NCBI RefSeq assembly: GCF_019966495.1
Contig: NZ_JAIMIA010000022.1
Span: 1 to 61,693, forward strand
Direction of reading: 5' to 3'
Source: Tateyamaria pelophila
GTDB taxonomy: Bacteria > Pseudomonadota > Alphaproteobacteria > Rhodobacterales > Rhodobacteraceae
Length of the DNA: 61,693 nt
Positions within the stretch are counted from its first letter, which is position 1, and each line of letters begins with the position of its first letter. The position numbers and the translations under genes were made by a program. Under the pieces are notes generated by a model. That model was given only the letters and a program-made list of their open reading frames with translations, made no database searches and was not told where the DNA came from. Shown piece by piece: positions 1 through 7,892 of the stretch.

Positions 1-1
1 G

Positions 2-358
2 CCTTGGGTCATCACAGGCGCGATGAACGGCCCGGCATTCGACACCTACATCGAAACACAACTCGCTCCGGTGCTCGACCCCGGCACCGTTGTGATCCTG
101 GACAATCTGTCCACCCACAAAAGTCCGCGCGCAGCCGAAGTTCTGCGCAAGCGCGGCTGCTGGTTCTTGTTTCTGCCTGCTTACAGTCCGGACCTCAATC
201 CAATTGAAATGGCATTCTCAAAGCTCAAATCCCATCTGCGGCGCATCGGAGCCAGAACCTACGATGCCTTGTTTGAAGCGCTTGGCGACATCTGCGATCT
301 CTACGAACCAGTAGAATGCTGGAACTTTCTCAAAGCCGCCGGATATGCCTCAGATTAA
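2..358 (+). CDS. IS630-family transposase, C-terminal part (cut by window edge)
   Basis: This is the 3' end of a DDE transposase that starts before the window; the frame is open from base 2. The segment VVILDNLSTHKS carries the second catalytic Asp (DN..H). FLPAYSPDLNPIEMAFSKLK carries the terminal Glu of the IS630/Tc1-type DDE domain, and the NPIE block is diagnostic of that family. About 118 residues are visible and the stop falls where family members usually end. It points toward rpsD, convergent with it, and ends about 40 nt before the rpsD terminator. The visible part has no frameshift, but whether the 5' half and the inverted repeats are intact cannot be judged here. Confidence 0.88.
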   Translation, partial: PWVITGAMNGPAFDTYIETQLAPVLDPGTVVILDNLSTHKSPRAAEVLRKRGCWFLFLPAYSPDLNPIEMAFSKLKSHLRRIGARTYDALFEALGDICDLYEPVECWNFLKAAGYASD

Positions 359-400
359 ATGCAAAATGCTTTAGCGGTCGGCCCATGTCATTGAACGGAA

Positions 401-426
401 AAAGGCCTCGGAATACCGAGGCCTTT
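401..426 (-). terminator. rpsD transcription terminator
   Basis: A perfect 9-bp stem (AGGCCTCGG at 403-411 with its complement at 416-424) surrounds the loop AATA. Read on the minus strand it is followed by a run of five T. It lies 35 nt past the rpsD stop codon and also separates rpsD from the convergent transposase remnant. Confidence 0.85.
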
Positions 427-460
427 CGAGCTTGCCCGTTGGCTTTGGGCCAGCCGCAGC

Positions 461-1081
461 TTAGTTTTTCGCGTAGAATTCGACCACGAGGTTCGGTTCC
501 ATCACGACGGGGTATGGCACGTCGCCCAATGTCGGTGTGCGAACGAATGTCGCTGTCAGTTTGGAATGGTCCGCATCGATGTAGTCGGGCACATCACGCT
601 CTGGCAGTTGGGTCGCCTCGAGAACGACGGCCAGTTGCTTGGAGCGGTCACGCACTTCGATCACGTCGCCTTCTTTGACGCGGTACGAAGGGATGTTCAC
701 CTTGCGACCGTTCACACGGACGTGGCCGTGGTTCACGAACTGGCGGGCCGCAAAAACGGTCGCCACGAATTTCGCACGGTAGACAACCGCGTCCAGACGA
801 CGCTCCAGCAAACCAATCAGGTTTTCACCGGTATCGCCCTTGACCCGCTCCGCCTCGGCATAGATGCGGCGGAACTGTTTTTCGGTCACGTCGCCGTAGT
901 AGCCTTTCAGCTTCTGCTTGGCGCGCAACTGGATACCAAAGTCAGAGACTTTGCCCTTGCGGCGCTGACCGTGCTGGCCGGGGCCATATTCACGACGATT
1001 GACGGGGGATTTGGGGCGGCCCCAAATGTTTTCGCCCATGCGGCGATCGATCTTGTACTTGGCAGACGTGCGTTTTGTCAC
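461..1081 (-). CDS. rpsD: 30S ribosomal protein S4
   Basis: This is a primary 16S rRNA-binding protein that nucleates assembly of the small subunit body. The 206 residues match the usual bacterial S4 length. The N-terminal RNA-binding region (about 1-90, with the block [15 protein letters not shown]) is followed by an S4 domain (about 95-160, [14 protein letters not shown] and [19 protein letters not shown]). The N-terminal zinc-type cysteines are absent, so this is the cysteine-free form. The start codon is GTG at 1081, supported by GAAGGAG about 8 nt upstream. The gene stands alone, outside the alpha operon, with its own promoter and terminator. Confidence 0.97.
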   Translation of the reverse strand: MTKRTSAKYKIDRRMGENIWGRPKSPVNRREYGPGQHGQRRKGKVSDFGIQLRAKQKLKGYYGDVTEKQFRRIYAEAERVKGDTGENLIGLLERRLDAVVYRAKFVATVFAARQFVNHGHVRVNGRKVNIPSYRVKEGDVIEVRDRSKQLAVVLEATQLPERDVPDYIDADHSKLTATFVRTPTLGDVPYPVVMEPNLVVEFYAKN

Positions 1082-1151
1082 GGCTGATCTCCTTCGTTCA
1101 GGTTTTCGAAGGGCGTTGTCCTCTGCCTGGATTTTGCCAGACCGACAGGAA

Positions 1152-1165
1152 ACCCCTTGCGGGGT
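1152..1165 (-). promoter_or_regulatory. Hairpin in the rpsD leader or tag terminator
   Basis: A 5-bp G/C stem (ACCCC at 1152-1156, GGGGT at 1161-1165) with a TTGC loop is followed by TTT on the minus strand. It lies downstream of the predicted rpsD promoter, about 20-30 nt into that transcript. It could be a leader element or a weak terminator for tag readthrough. The sequence alone does not separate these. Confidence 0.45.
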
Positions 1166-1188
1166 CCACCAACACCAATGAAGCCGCG

Positions 1189-1216
1189 CTTATACGGTTC
1201 GTTTCAGCAGAGTCAA
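1189..1216 (-). promoter_or_regulatory. Predicted sigma70-type promoter of rpsD
   Basis: On the minus strand TTGACT (1216-1211), a 16-nt spacer and TATAAG (1194-1189) resemble a strong housekeeping promoter. Transcription would start near 1182, giving a leader of about 100 nt before the GTG of rpsD. The -35 box overlaps the stop codon of tag. Confidence 0.6.
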
Positions 1217-1788
1217 CGCCTCGCAAGGCGGGCACATTCCGCATGACGATGGCAGGTCACGATGTGATCGTTCACCAGACCGGTCGCTTCCAGAAAGGCG
1301 TATACGATGGTCGGCCCGCAAAACTTGAACCCTTCTTTCTTGAGATCCTTGGAGATTTGGGTGGAGAGCGGCGTAAATGGCGGCACGTCAGCTTGCGTGG
1401 CCCAGGTGTTCTGTAGCGGAATGCCATCAAAATACTTCCACAAGAACTGGTCGAACCCGTCGCGCGTGTTAACCATCTGAAAAACGCGCGCGTTGTTGAT
1501 TGTCGCCTCGATCTTTCCCCGATGCCGGATAATGCCGGGATCCTTCAACAGGCGAACGACGTCCGCTTCCCCCCAGTCCGCGATGATATCAGGATCGAAA
1601 CCTGCAAAAGCCTTTCTGAAATTTTCGCGCTTTTTCAGTATGGTGATCCAGCTCAGCCCGGCTTGGAACCCATCAAGGATCAGTTTTTCCCAAAGGGTTC
1701 GGGCATCGTATTCGGGCACGCCCCATTCGGTGTCGTGATAGCCGACATAGATCGGCTCAGGTCCCGCCCAACCGCAACGCGCCTCCAT
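1213..1788 (-). CDS. tag: DNA-3-methyladenine glycosylase I
   Basis: This base-excision enzyme removes 3-methyladenine from alkylated DNA in the cytoplasm. The 191 residues match the Tag family length. The N terminus (RCGWAGPEPIYVGYHDTEWG) and the middle block ILDGFQAGLSWITILKKRENF are typical. The structural zinc ligands known for the family are present: Cys5, the His of YHDTEWG, and the His and Cys near the end in HIVTCHRHAEC. The gene lies directly upstream of rpsD on the same strand. Its end overlaps the predicted rpsD promoter, so the two are probably transcribed separately. Confidence 0.95.
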   Translation of the reverse strand: MEARCGWAGPEPIYVGYHDTEWGVPEYDARTLWEKLILDGFQAGLSWITILKKRENFRKAFAGFDPDIIADWGEADVVRLLKDPGIIRHRGKIEATINNARVFQMVNTRDGFDQFLWKYFDGIPLQNTWATQADVPPFTPLSTQISKDLKKEGFKFCGPTIVYAFLEATGLVNDHIVTCHRHAECARLARR

Positions 1789-1906
1789 TTGTCACCCCTT
1801 TTCGATTAACCTCTAAAATTAGAACAAAATGTCAACATTAAGGTTTTCTTACGGATTCTGACGCAATGTGGCCAGAATAAATGCCTAAGGGGATCGCTGC
1901 CAGGCC

Positions 1907-2755
1907 ATGCAACAGAAACGTAAGATCATTGCGCCCGCGGGCCTGGAAAACCCGCTGAACGTCGCGGTCTCATCGCGCGATCGCAGCACACTGGATATGG
2001 TGGCGCAAGCCGTCAAGCATCAGCAGACTCTGCTGGCCTTTCAGCCGGTCGTGATTGCCCGTGATCACCAGCGGGTTGGATTTTATGAAGGGCTGATTCG
2101 CGTCATGGACGAAACTGGCCGGGTGATCCCCGCCAAAGACTTCATGCCCGTTGTAGAGCGCGCTGAATTGGGCCGCGAGATTGACGTCGTCGCGCTGAAC
2201 ATGGGTCTGCGGACATTACACGACAATCAAGGCGTCCGATTGTCCATCAATATGTCAGCACGCTCAATCGGATATCAACGCTGGTTTCAGGTATTGAACC
2301 GATGGCTGAAGAAAGACAGCACCTTGGCCGAACGGCTGATCCTCGAGATCACCGAAAGCTCCGCGATGGATCAACCCGAACTGGTGATCGACTTCATGGC
2401 CCGGTTGAGCAGGCGGGGCATTTCCTTTGCCCTCGATGATTTTGGATCCGGCTATACCGCATTGCGATATCTCAAGGATTTCCTGTTTGATGTGTTGAAA
2501 ATCGACAGCATGTACTGTCACGGGATTGCGGATGATCCTGACACACAGGTCTTGACGCAGGCGATGATCCACATCGCGCAGCATTTTGACATGCTGGTCA
2601 TCGCCGAAGGCGTTGAGCGGCAGGCTGATGTCGAGATGCTGGTGGCAATGGGCGTCGACTGCATTCAGGGCTATTACTTCGCCGCACCGATGATCAGGCC
2701 CGGCTGGCTGCTGGGCAAGCACGGTGGGAATGCGCAGGCGGGTATGCGCGCCTGA
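1907..2755 (+). CDS. EAL-domain protein, predicted cyclic-di-GMP phosphodiesterase
   Basis: The 282-residue protein is almost entirely one EAL domain (about 35-270). There is no GGDEF partner, sensor domain or membrane segment. The signature is EGL in FYEGLIRV instead of EAL. The other residues used for metal and substrate binding are visible: Asn in SINMSARS, Glu in LEITESS, the DD pair in [16 protein letters not shown], Lys in VLKIDSMY, Glu in VIAEGVER and Gln in IQGYYFAAP. Family knowledge therefore predicts an active hydrolase of c-di-GMP. It is monocistronic, between tag and phaA. What regulates it cannot be seen. Confidence 0.9.
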   Translation: MQQKRKIIAPAGLENPLNVAVSSRDRSTLDMVAQAVKHQQTLLAFQPVVIARDHQRVGFYEGLIRVMDETGRVIPAKDFMPVVERAELGREIDVVALNMGLRTLHDNQGVRLSINMSARSIGYQRWFQVLNRWLKKDSTLAERLILEITESSAMDQPELVIDFMARLSRRGISFALDDFGSGYTALRYLKDFLFDVLKIDSMYCHGIADDPDTQVLTQAMIHIAQHFDMLVIAEGVERQADVEMLVAMGVDCIQGYYFAAPMIRPGWLLGKHGGNAQAGMRA

Positions 2756-2882
2756 GACACGGTGGCCGTTGCCGCGTCACAGCGAATCCAGTAAAGGAGC
2801 GATGACGTGGGGTAATCTGGGGCCCGCAATCCATGTATGTCTCGGACTGACCTCGCCAAATTTGACAGAGGACCTGACCCTT

Positions 2883-4058
2883 ATGACCAACATCGTGATC
2901 GCTTCTGCTGCCCGGACTGCCGTTGGCAGCTTTGGCGGCTCTTTCGCCAACACACCCGCACATGACCTCGGCGCAACTGTCCTTGAGGCCGTGGTTGACC
3001 GGGCCGGTATCGACAAATCAGAAGTATCCGAGACCATTCTCGGTCAGGTCCTGACTGCGGCACAAGGCCAGAACCCGGCGCGCCAGGCGCACATCAACGC
3101 AGGCCTGCCCAAGGAAAGCGCCGCCTGGAGCATCAATCAGGTCTGCGGCTCCGGTCTGCGCGCCGTGGCCCTTGCCGCGCAGCACATCCAGCTTGGCGAT
3201 GCCGATATCGTCATTGGCGGTGGCCAGGAAAACATGACGCTGAGCCCCCATGCCGCCGCCCTGCGCGCGGGTCACAAAATGGGCGATATGACCTATATCG
3301 ATACAATGATCCGCGACGGTCTGTGGGACGCGTTCAACGGCTACCACATGGGTCAGACCGCTGAAAATGTTGCCGACCAGTGGCAGATTACGCGCGACAT
3401 GCAGGATACATTCGCCGTTGCATCCCAGAACAAGGCGGAAGCTGCGCAAAAGGCGGGCAAATTCGCCGACGAAATCACCGCCTTCACCGTCAAGACCCGC
3501 AAGGGCGACATCGTTGTCGACGCCGATGAGTACATCCGCCATGGCGCGACGATGGAAGCGATGGGCAAACTGCGTCCTGCCTTCGCAAAGGACGGCTCCG
3601 TCACGGCCGCCAACGCTTCTGGCTTGAACGACGGCGCAGCCGCTGCTCTGATGATGACCGCCGAAAATGCGGAAAAGCGCGGCATCGAGCCCTTGGCACG
3701 GATTGCCAGCTACGCGACTGTCGGCCTTGACCCTTCAATCATGGGTGTTGGTCCGATCTATGCCAGCCGCAAAGCACTGGAAAAAGCCGGTTGGAAACCC
3801 GAAGACCTCGATCTTGTTGAAGCAAACGAAGCCTTTGCCGCGCAAGCCTGTGCCGTGAACAAGGACATGGGATGGGATCCTGCGATTGTGAACGTGAACG
3901 GTGGTGCGATCGCCATTGGTCATCCGATCGGCGCCTCAGGTGCACGTATCCTCAACACGCTTCTCTTCGAGATGAAGCGCCGCGATGCGAAGAAAGGTCT
4001 CGCCACGCTTTGCATCGGCGGTGGCATGGGCGTCGCCATGTGTCTCGAACGCGACTAA
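2883..4058 (+). CDS. phaA: Acetyl-CoA acetyltransferase (thiolase)
   Basis: It condenses two acetyl-CoA to acetoacetyl-CoA, the first step of polyhydroxybutyrate synthesis, and also works in ketone-body degradation. The protein has 391 residues, the usual size. The nucleophilic Cys is in [13 protein letters not shown], the catalytic His in [16 protein letters not shown] and the second Cys in [10 protein letters not shown]. The ATG at 2883 ([19 protein letters not shown]) is chosen because it begins at the conserved thiolase N terminus and follows a GAGG site; the open frame extends further upstream without homology. phaB follows 144 nt downstream on the same strand, which supports a PHB role. 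Confidence 0.94.
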   Translation: MTNIVIASAARTAVGSFGGSFANTPAHDLGATVLEAVVDRAGIDKSEVSETILGQVLTAAQGQNPARQAHINAGLPKESAAWSINQVCGSGLRAVALAAQHIQLGDADIVIGGGQENMTLSPHAAALRAGHKMGDMTYIDTMIRDGLWDAFNGYHMGQTAENVADQWQITRDMQDTFAVASQNKAEAAQKAGKFADEITAFTVKTRKGDIVVDADEYIRHGATMEAMGKLRPAFAKDGSVTAANASGLNDGAAAALMMTAENAEKRGIEPLARIASYATVGLDPSIMGVGPIYASRKALEKAGWKPEDLDLVEANEAFAAQACAVNKDMGWDPAIVNVNGGAIAIGHPIGASGARILNTLLFEMKRRDAKKGLATLCIGGGMGVAMCLERD

Positions 4059-4069
4059 ACTGGATCACA

Positions 4070-4091
4070 GGCGGCGCAAATCTGCGCCGCC
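4070..4091. promoter_or_regulatory. Intercistronic hairpin between phaA and phaB
   Basis: A perfect 9-bp stem (GGCGGCGCA at 4070-4078, its complement at 4083-4091) encloses the loop AATC. No T-tract follows, so it is more likely a partial terminator or mRNA-stabilising hairpin than a full terminator. Confidence 0.6.
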
Positions 4092-4202
4092 AAGCATCTC
4101 AAATCCGTCAATCTCTCAAAATAGCAATCAGCCGCGTAATATTGTTGCGCATGCATTAGATATGCGCGAAACAAGATTACAAACCACTGGAGGAAACCAC
4201 CT

Positions 4203-4925
4203 ATGTCCCGCGTCGCACTTGTCACCGGAGGCAGCCGAGGAATCGGTGCCGCAATTTCAACTGCCCTCAAAGATGCAGGCTATTCCGTTGCGGCTACATA
4301 TGCCGGTAACGACGAAGCGGCTGCAAAGTTCACCGACGAATCTGGCATCAAGACCTACAAATGGAATGTCGCGGATTACGACGAGTCAAAAGCTGGTCTG
4401 GCGCAAGTCGAAGCGGACCTCGGCCCAATCGACATCGTTGTCGCAAACGCCGGCATCACCCGCGACGCGCCGTTCCACAAAATGACGCCCGAGCAATGGC
4501 ACCAGGTGATCGACACAAACCTGACCGGTGTGTTCAACACCGTCCACCCGATCTGGCCCGGCATGCGCGAACGCAAATTTGGCCGTGTCATCGTGATTTC
4601 GTCGATCAACGGCCAAAAGGGTCAGTTCGCGCAGGTAAACTATGCCGCAACCAAGGCAGGCGATCTGGGCATCATCAAATCGCTGGCCCAGGAAGGCGCG
4701 CGTGCGGGCATCACCGCCAACGCCATCTGCCCCGGGTACATCGGCACCGACATGGTGATGGCTGTTCCTGAGAAAGTACGCGAGAGCATCATCGCGCAGA
4801 TCCCGGCAGGGCGTTTGGGCGAACCAGACGAAATCGCACGCTGCGTTGTTTTCCTCGCCTCTGACGACTCCGGTTTTATCAACGGGTCGACCATCTCTGC
4901 CAATGGCGCTCAATTCTTTGTTTGA
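4203..4925 (+). CDS. phaB: Acetoacetyl-CoA reductase
   Basis: An NADPH-dependent short-chain dehydrogenase that reduces acetoacetyl-CoA to (R)-3-hydroxybutyryl-CoA for PHB synthesis. It has 240 residues. The glycine-rich cofactor motif is TGGSRGIG near residue 8, NAG follows in VVANAGITRD, and the catalytic Ser and YxxxK are in ISSINGQ and NYAATK. A strong GGAGG site precedes the ATG by about 8 nt. It pairs with phaA upstream; the polymerase and phasin genes are not in the window. A strong terminator follows. Confidence 0.94.
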   Translation: MSRVALVTGGSRGIGAAISTALKDAGYSVAATYAGNDEAAAKFTDESGIKTYKWNVADYDESKAGLAQVEADLGPIDIVVANAGITRDAPFHKMTPEQWHQVIDTNLTGVFNTVHPIWPGMRERKFGRVIVISSINGQKGQFAQVNYAATKAGDLGIIKSLAQEGARAGITANAICPGYIGTDMVMAVPEKVRESIIAQIPAGRLGEPDEIARCVVFLASDDSGFINGSTISANGAQFFV

Positions 4926-4963
4926 TCTAGCTTGCATCCGTTTGAAAACTGGTGCTAGAAACG

Positions 4964-5003
4964 AAAAAGGGGCCGGTGCAGATCGCACCGGCCCTTTTAT
5001 TTT
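4964..5003. terminator. Bidirectional terminator shared by phaB and the 39-residue gene
   Basis: A G/C-rich stem (GGGCCGGTGC with its complement) has A-rich sequence on the left and T-rich sequence on the right. It can therefore act for phaB on the plus strand and for the small convergent gene on the minus strand. Confidence 0.85.
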
Positions 5004-5024
5004 CTCGGGAAACGGTAGACTAAA

Positions 5025-5144
5025 TCAGCTGGAATTCCTTGACCCAAACAACCAGTTCCACGCATCTTTCATGGCTTTTGCCCGTTCCATATGTGCATTC
5101 AGCATGGCGTCACGGGCAGCGGGGTTCGTTGTGGCTTCAATCAT
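5025..5144 (-). CDS. Conserved-looking 39-residue small protein, unknown function
   Basis: This short ORF reads MIEATTNPAARDAMLNAHME, continues through a basic amphipathic stretch, and ends with a Trp-rich DAWNWLFGSRNSS. It has a good ribosome site (AGAGG about 9 nt before the ATG). It ends 22 nt before a strong terminator and is divergent from the LysR gene. This gene-like packaging argues that it is translated. There is no signal peptide or membrane span. I do not recognise a named family. The LysR regulator may control it, by position only. Confidence 0.62.
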   Translation of the reverse strand: MIEATTNPAARDAMLNAHMERAKAMKDAWNWLFGSRNSS

Positions 5145-5236
5145 TTTACTATCCTCTGTGCCGCAGTGTTGGCGTTTCAATCAAGTTGAATATGAGGATT
5201 GGGTCGAAGACTGACAAACGAGACTTTCCATTCCTT

Positions 5237-5257
5237 CAGTTAAGTTATATTTAACTG
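5237..5257. promoter_or_regulatory. Perfect inverted repeat next to the LysR start codon, candidate operator
   Basis: Half-sites CAGTTAA (5237-5243) and TTAACTG (5251-5257) flank a 7-nt A/T centre, ending 3 nt before the ATG of the LysR gene. LysR regulators bind dyad sites in divergent regions and often repress themselves, so autoregulation is plausible. The site occupies the place where a Shine-Dalgarno sequence would lie. Confidence 0.6.
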
Positions 5258-5260
5258 ATC

Positions 5261-6208
5261 ATGCCGGACCGCCTGCCCCCTCTGACTGCTTTACGTGCCT
5301 TCGATGCGGCGGCACGCCACATGTCATTTGCCAAGGCAGCGGACGAATTGCATGTGACGCCCGCTGCCCTGTCGTTTCAGATCAAATCCCTTGAGGCACA
5401 TCTAGGGGCGCCGCTCTTTCGGCGGCTGAACCGAGCCGTCGAGTTGACGGAAGCGGGGCATGCGCTTGCGCCGGGCGCGTCAGACGGGTTCCAGACTCTG
5501 GCCAGCGCTTGGCGTGCCGCAGAGCGAACGCAGGATAATCAAACGCTTACAGTCACGGCAGGTCCTGCGTTCACAGCCAAGTGGCTTGCACCCCGGCTTT
5601 ACGAGTTTGCGCAGACCCACCCAGAGATCGAATTACGATTCTCGGCCTCTCTCAAACTGATGGACTTCGGCCGCGACGCCATCGATGTCGCAATTCGCTT
5701 TGGCCGCAGTGCGGATGAAGGGCTGTTTTCCATTCCCTTGGCCGAAGAATGGGTGTGTCCTGTAATGACACCCGCGATGGCGGCGTCCTACCCCACCCCG
5801 GAAAGCTTGATGGACGCTCCGCTGATCTTTGATGACAGCATCAGTTTTATCAAACCCAAGGCGGACTGGGAAACCTGGTTCAAAGCGATGGGGCTTACCT
5901 TTGCACCGACCTACGGCCCGCGCTTCAGCCAAGCGGACCATGCCCTTGATGCTGCCCTTGCAGGCGTCGGTGTCGTTCTGGGCCGCCGCGCCCTTGTGGT
6001 CAAGGATCTGGATGATGGCCGCTTGGTGGCGCCGTTTCCCACCGCGATCAACACCGGCGTACGCTTTCGATTTCTCTGCGCGCAGGGGGCCGAGGACAGA
6101 CCCCAAATCGCGGCGTTCCGGGCATGGATGATGAGAGAGATCGACAAAACTGCGCATATTACAGATGGGCTGACACTCATCCCCTCTCGCGAAATCGCGG
6201 CACGATGA
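5261..6208 (+). CDS. LysR-family transcriptional regulator (GcvA-like)
   Basis: A 315-residue DNA-binding protein. The N-terminal winged helix-turn-helix (about 6-65) contains ALRAFDAAARHMSFAKAADE and TPAALSFQIKSLEAHLG, typical of the GcvA subgroup. A periplasmic-binding-like effector domain follows (about 90-300). It is divergent from the 39-residue gene and has a perfect dyad directly before its start. There is no clear ribosome site, because the operator-like palindrome is in that place. The effector and targets are unknown. Despite the GcvA resemblance, no glycine-cleavage genes are nearby. Confidence 0.92.
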   Translation: MPDRLPPLTALRAFDAAARHMSFAKAADELHVTPAALSFQIKSLEAHLGAPLFRRLNRAVELTEAGHALAPGASDGFQTLASAWRAAERTQDNQTLTVTAGPAFTAKWLAPRLYEFAQTHPEIELRFSASLKLMDFGRDAIDVAIRFGRSADEGLFSIPLAEEWVCPVMTPAMAASYPTPESLMDAPLIFDDSISFIKPKADWETWFKAMGLTFAPTYGPRFSQADHALDAALAGVGVVLGRRALVVKDLDDGRLVAPFPTAINTGVRFRFLCAQGAEDRPQIAAFRAWMMREIDKTAHITDGLTLIPSREIAAR

Positions 6209-6622
6209 CCTGCGGGCGTCCAACGCCCGTCAGGCTAGCGGTTGCCATATTTCGAAGCAATTCTTGGCTTTGACGCTGCCACACGGATCATTTTGGGTGT
6301 TGGGTGCGCCGTGCAAACTGTTGTATTGATTAGGTATCTGCTGGCTACTCGGTGCGACACAGCCTTGCACCCCGTACCGTTCCACCTTGGAAGTTCACAT
6401 CTAAGCCGACAAACTTCGTCAGAGCGTCCTGATCGGTATCTTCATCTAAGGCAGTCTGACACACAAAGGACAGATGCCGCGTCTTACGCGGCATCCTTGC
6501 CGTTTATACACGTTTTGTGGCGACCGACATGGCAGCATCCAGTCTGTGGCTGGTCGCTGCTTCCGTACATGATTACAGGAGGTGCGGTTATAGCTGCTCA
6601 TGCCAGCCTGAAGACTTCGAAA
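6209..6622. other. Gene-poor stretch with two hairpins
   Basis: No convincing gene is seen here. The only long open frame (about 130 codons on the plus strand) has irregular composition and no ribosome site. A hairpin right after the LysR stop (about 6209-6233, arms GGGCG and CGCCC) may end that transcript. A second, perfect 9-bp hairpin (GATGCCGCG at 6473-6481, complement 6487-6495) has no T-tract. The rest may be degraded sequence. Confidence 0.5.
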
Positions 6623-6787
6623 TCAAACCGATAATCGGGTGATCTCCTCTTTAAGTTTCAGCTTCTGCTTTTTCATCGCTGCGATTTCGATCTGATCTGC
6701 AGCGGGCGAACGTTGGACGAGATCGACCTGTTCGCTCAGCCTCTGATGCTTCTTTTTCAACTCTTCGAGATGGGCTGTCACGCTCAT
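6623..6787 (-). CDS. YdcH/DUF465-family small protein
   Basis: A 54-residue, highly charged, helical protein starting MSVTAHLEELKKKHQRLSEQ, with the second conserved block IEIAAMKKQKLKLKEEI. The pair of heptad-like helices and the length fit the YdcH (DUF465) family, a widespread group of small cytoplasmic coiled-coil proteins of unknown role. A clear AAGGAG lies about 6 nt before the ATG. It is on the same strand as the upstream methyltransferase gene, 111 nt away. Confidence 0.85.
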   Translation of the reverse strand: MSVTAHLEELKKKHQRLSEQVDLVQRSPAADQIEIAAMKKQKLKLKEEITRLSV

Positions 6788-6898
6788 GCATTACTCCTTG
6801 CTGATAAAGTGCACTTACAGAAAACCACACTCAAACGCGTGTGTCACGCCGCACGCGCAGCATGTGTACAAGTCAATGGATACAAATTTAACGGGATA

Positions 6899-7642
6899 TC
6901 AGGACATCAGAGCCGCGCCGTCGCGTAAAACTGCTTGAATTTCAGGCCTGTAGCTTTCGCCATCGGCCATATGCACCGATCCGATATGCAGAATCACAGG
7001 AGCGTGAAGGCGAAAATCCGCTCTTCCGTCTTTGCGTGCCCGAAAAATCACCAGTTCTGCCGCTTTTCCATTCCTTGGGCAAAGCGGCAAAAGCTCAGGG
7101 CTACCCAATCGTTTTTGAGCCGCGGCCAATATGTCTGGCACCCGTTCTACGCGATGGATCATGTGCAGGTATCCTTTGTGGCGCAAACGGCGCGCCGCTG
7201 CATCCACCCAGGCCGCCAGCGGCGTATCGATCCCCAAGGCCCCCTCCCGCCCGGGGTCTTCGGCACTATGGCCCGCGCGGCGATCAAAATAGGGGGGATT
7301 CGCCAACATATGATCAAAGCTTTGGTCCCGGACCGGAGCGGGCAGATCCGTCAAATCCGCCTGAACGACATCAAGACCATTGCGTGCGGCGAGGTCAGCA
7401 TAAAGCGGCTGCCGTTCGACGCCCAGGAGCCGCAGACCGGGCACCCGGGCCCCAAGGCATAATGCCGCAGCACCGACACCACAGCCCAGATCGAGCACCG
7501 ACTGCCCTGCCCTTGCCTTTACAGATGCTGCCAACAGCACCGGATCAACGCCAGCGCGATAGCCTTGCCGGGGCTGCCAGAGATGCAGCTTTCCACCTAA
7601 AAACGCATCATGGGTCAGATCAGTATCCAAGGTCGATGTCAT
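6899..7642 (-). CDS. tRNA1(Val) (adenine37-N6)-methyltransferase-like protein
   Basis: A 247-residue SAM-dependent methyltransferase. The SAM motif LDLGCGVGAAALCLGAR is near residue 50 and the adenine-N6 catalytic motif NPPYF near residue 118. The N terminus (FLGGKLHLWQPRQGYRAGVD) is characteristic of the YfiC/TrmN6 group, which methylates A37 of tRNA(Val). A related rRNA or protein target cannot be excluded from sequence. The 5' end overlaps the end of the DUF2007 gene by 23 nt, so the two are probably co-transcribed. Confidence 0.85.
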   Translation of the reverse strand: MTSTLDTDLTHDAFLGGKLHLWQPRQGYRAGVDPVLLAASVKARAGQSVLDLGCGVGAAALCLGARVPGLRLLGVERQPLYADLAARNGLDVVQADLTDLPAPVRDQSFDHMLANPPYFDRRAGHSAEDPGREGALGIDTPLAAWVDAAARRLRHKGYLHMIHRVERVPDILAAAQKRLGSPELLPLCPRNGKAAELVIFRARKDGRADFRLHAPVILHIGSVHMADGESYRPEIQAVLRDGAALMS

Positions 7643-7835
7643 TGTCCTGCATCACCCGCAGTGCAGCATCATGATCGCCCGTCCGAACCATCAGGCGTCG
7701 TGGGAAAATTCCGATGCCGCCTTCGAGGATGCTCATGTTTACGTCTATCTGAAAGCAGTCTATATCCTCGCCCTCAAGCAAGGCCGAAGCGAATGCAATA
7801 ATCGTCGGGTCGGTGCTGCGCAAAAGTTCCTTCAT
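7620..7835 (-). CDS. DUF2007-family small protein
   Basis: A 71-residue protein starting MKELLRSTDPTIIAFASALL. The pattern of a short helix followed by strands, with FQIDVNMSILEG and RRLMVRTGDHDAA, fits DUF2007, which resembles the putative signal-transducing PII-like fold. No enzymatic residues are known. The ATG at 7835 is chosen because family members start here; the ribosome site is weak. It is divergent from the polyprenyl synthase gene (57 nt gap) and overlaps the methyltransferase start by 23 nt. Confidence 0.82.
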   Translation of the reverse strand: MKELLRSTDPTIIAFASALLEGEDIDCFQIDVNMSILEGGIGIFPRRLMVRTGDHDAALRVMQDNDIDLGY

Positions 7836-7892
7836 ATCATGGATGTAGGAGCATAGCGGCCTAAATGTCGAGAGGGATTGGGGGAGCGGGTT

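Noticed and set aside
2724-2882. In-frame extension of phaA toward the EAL gene
   Set aside because: No homology to thiolases and it begins inside the EAL gene; the conserved N terminus and ribosome site point to 2883.
6242-6634. 130-codon open frame on the plus strand after the LysR gene
   Set aside because: No ribosome site, irregular composition, and it runs into the well-supported YdcH-type gene on the opposite strand.
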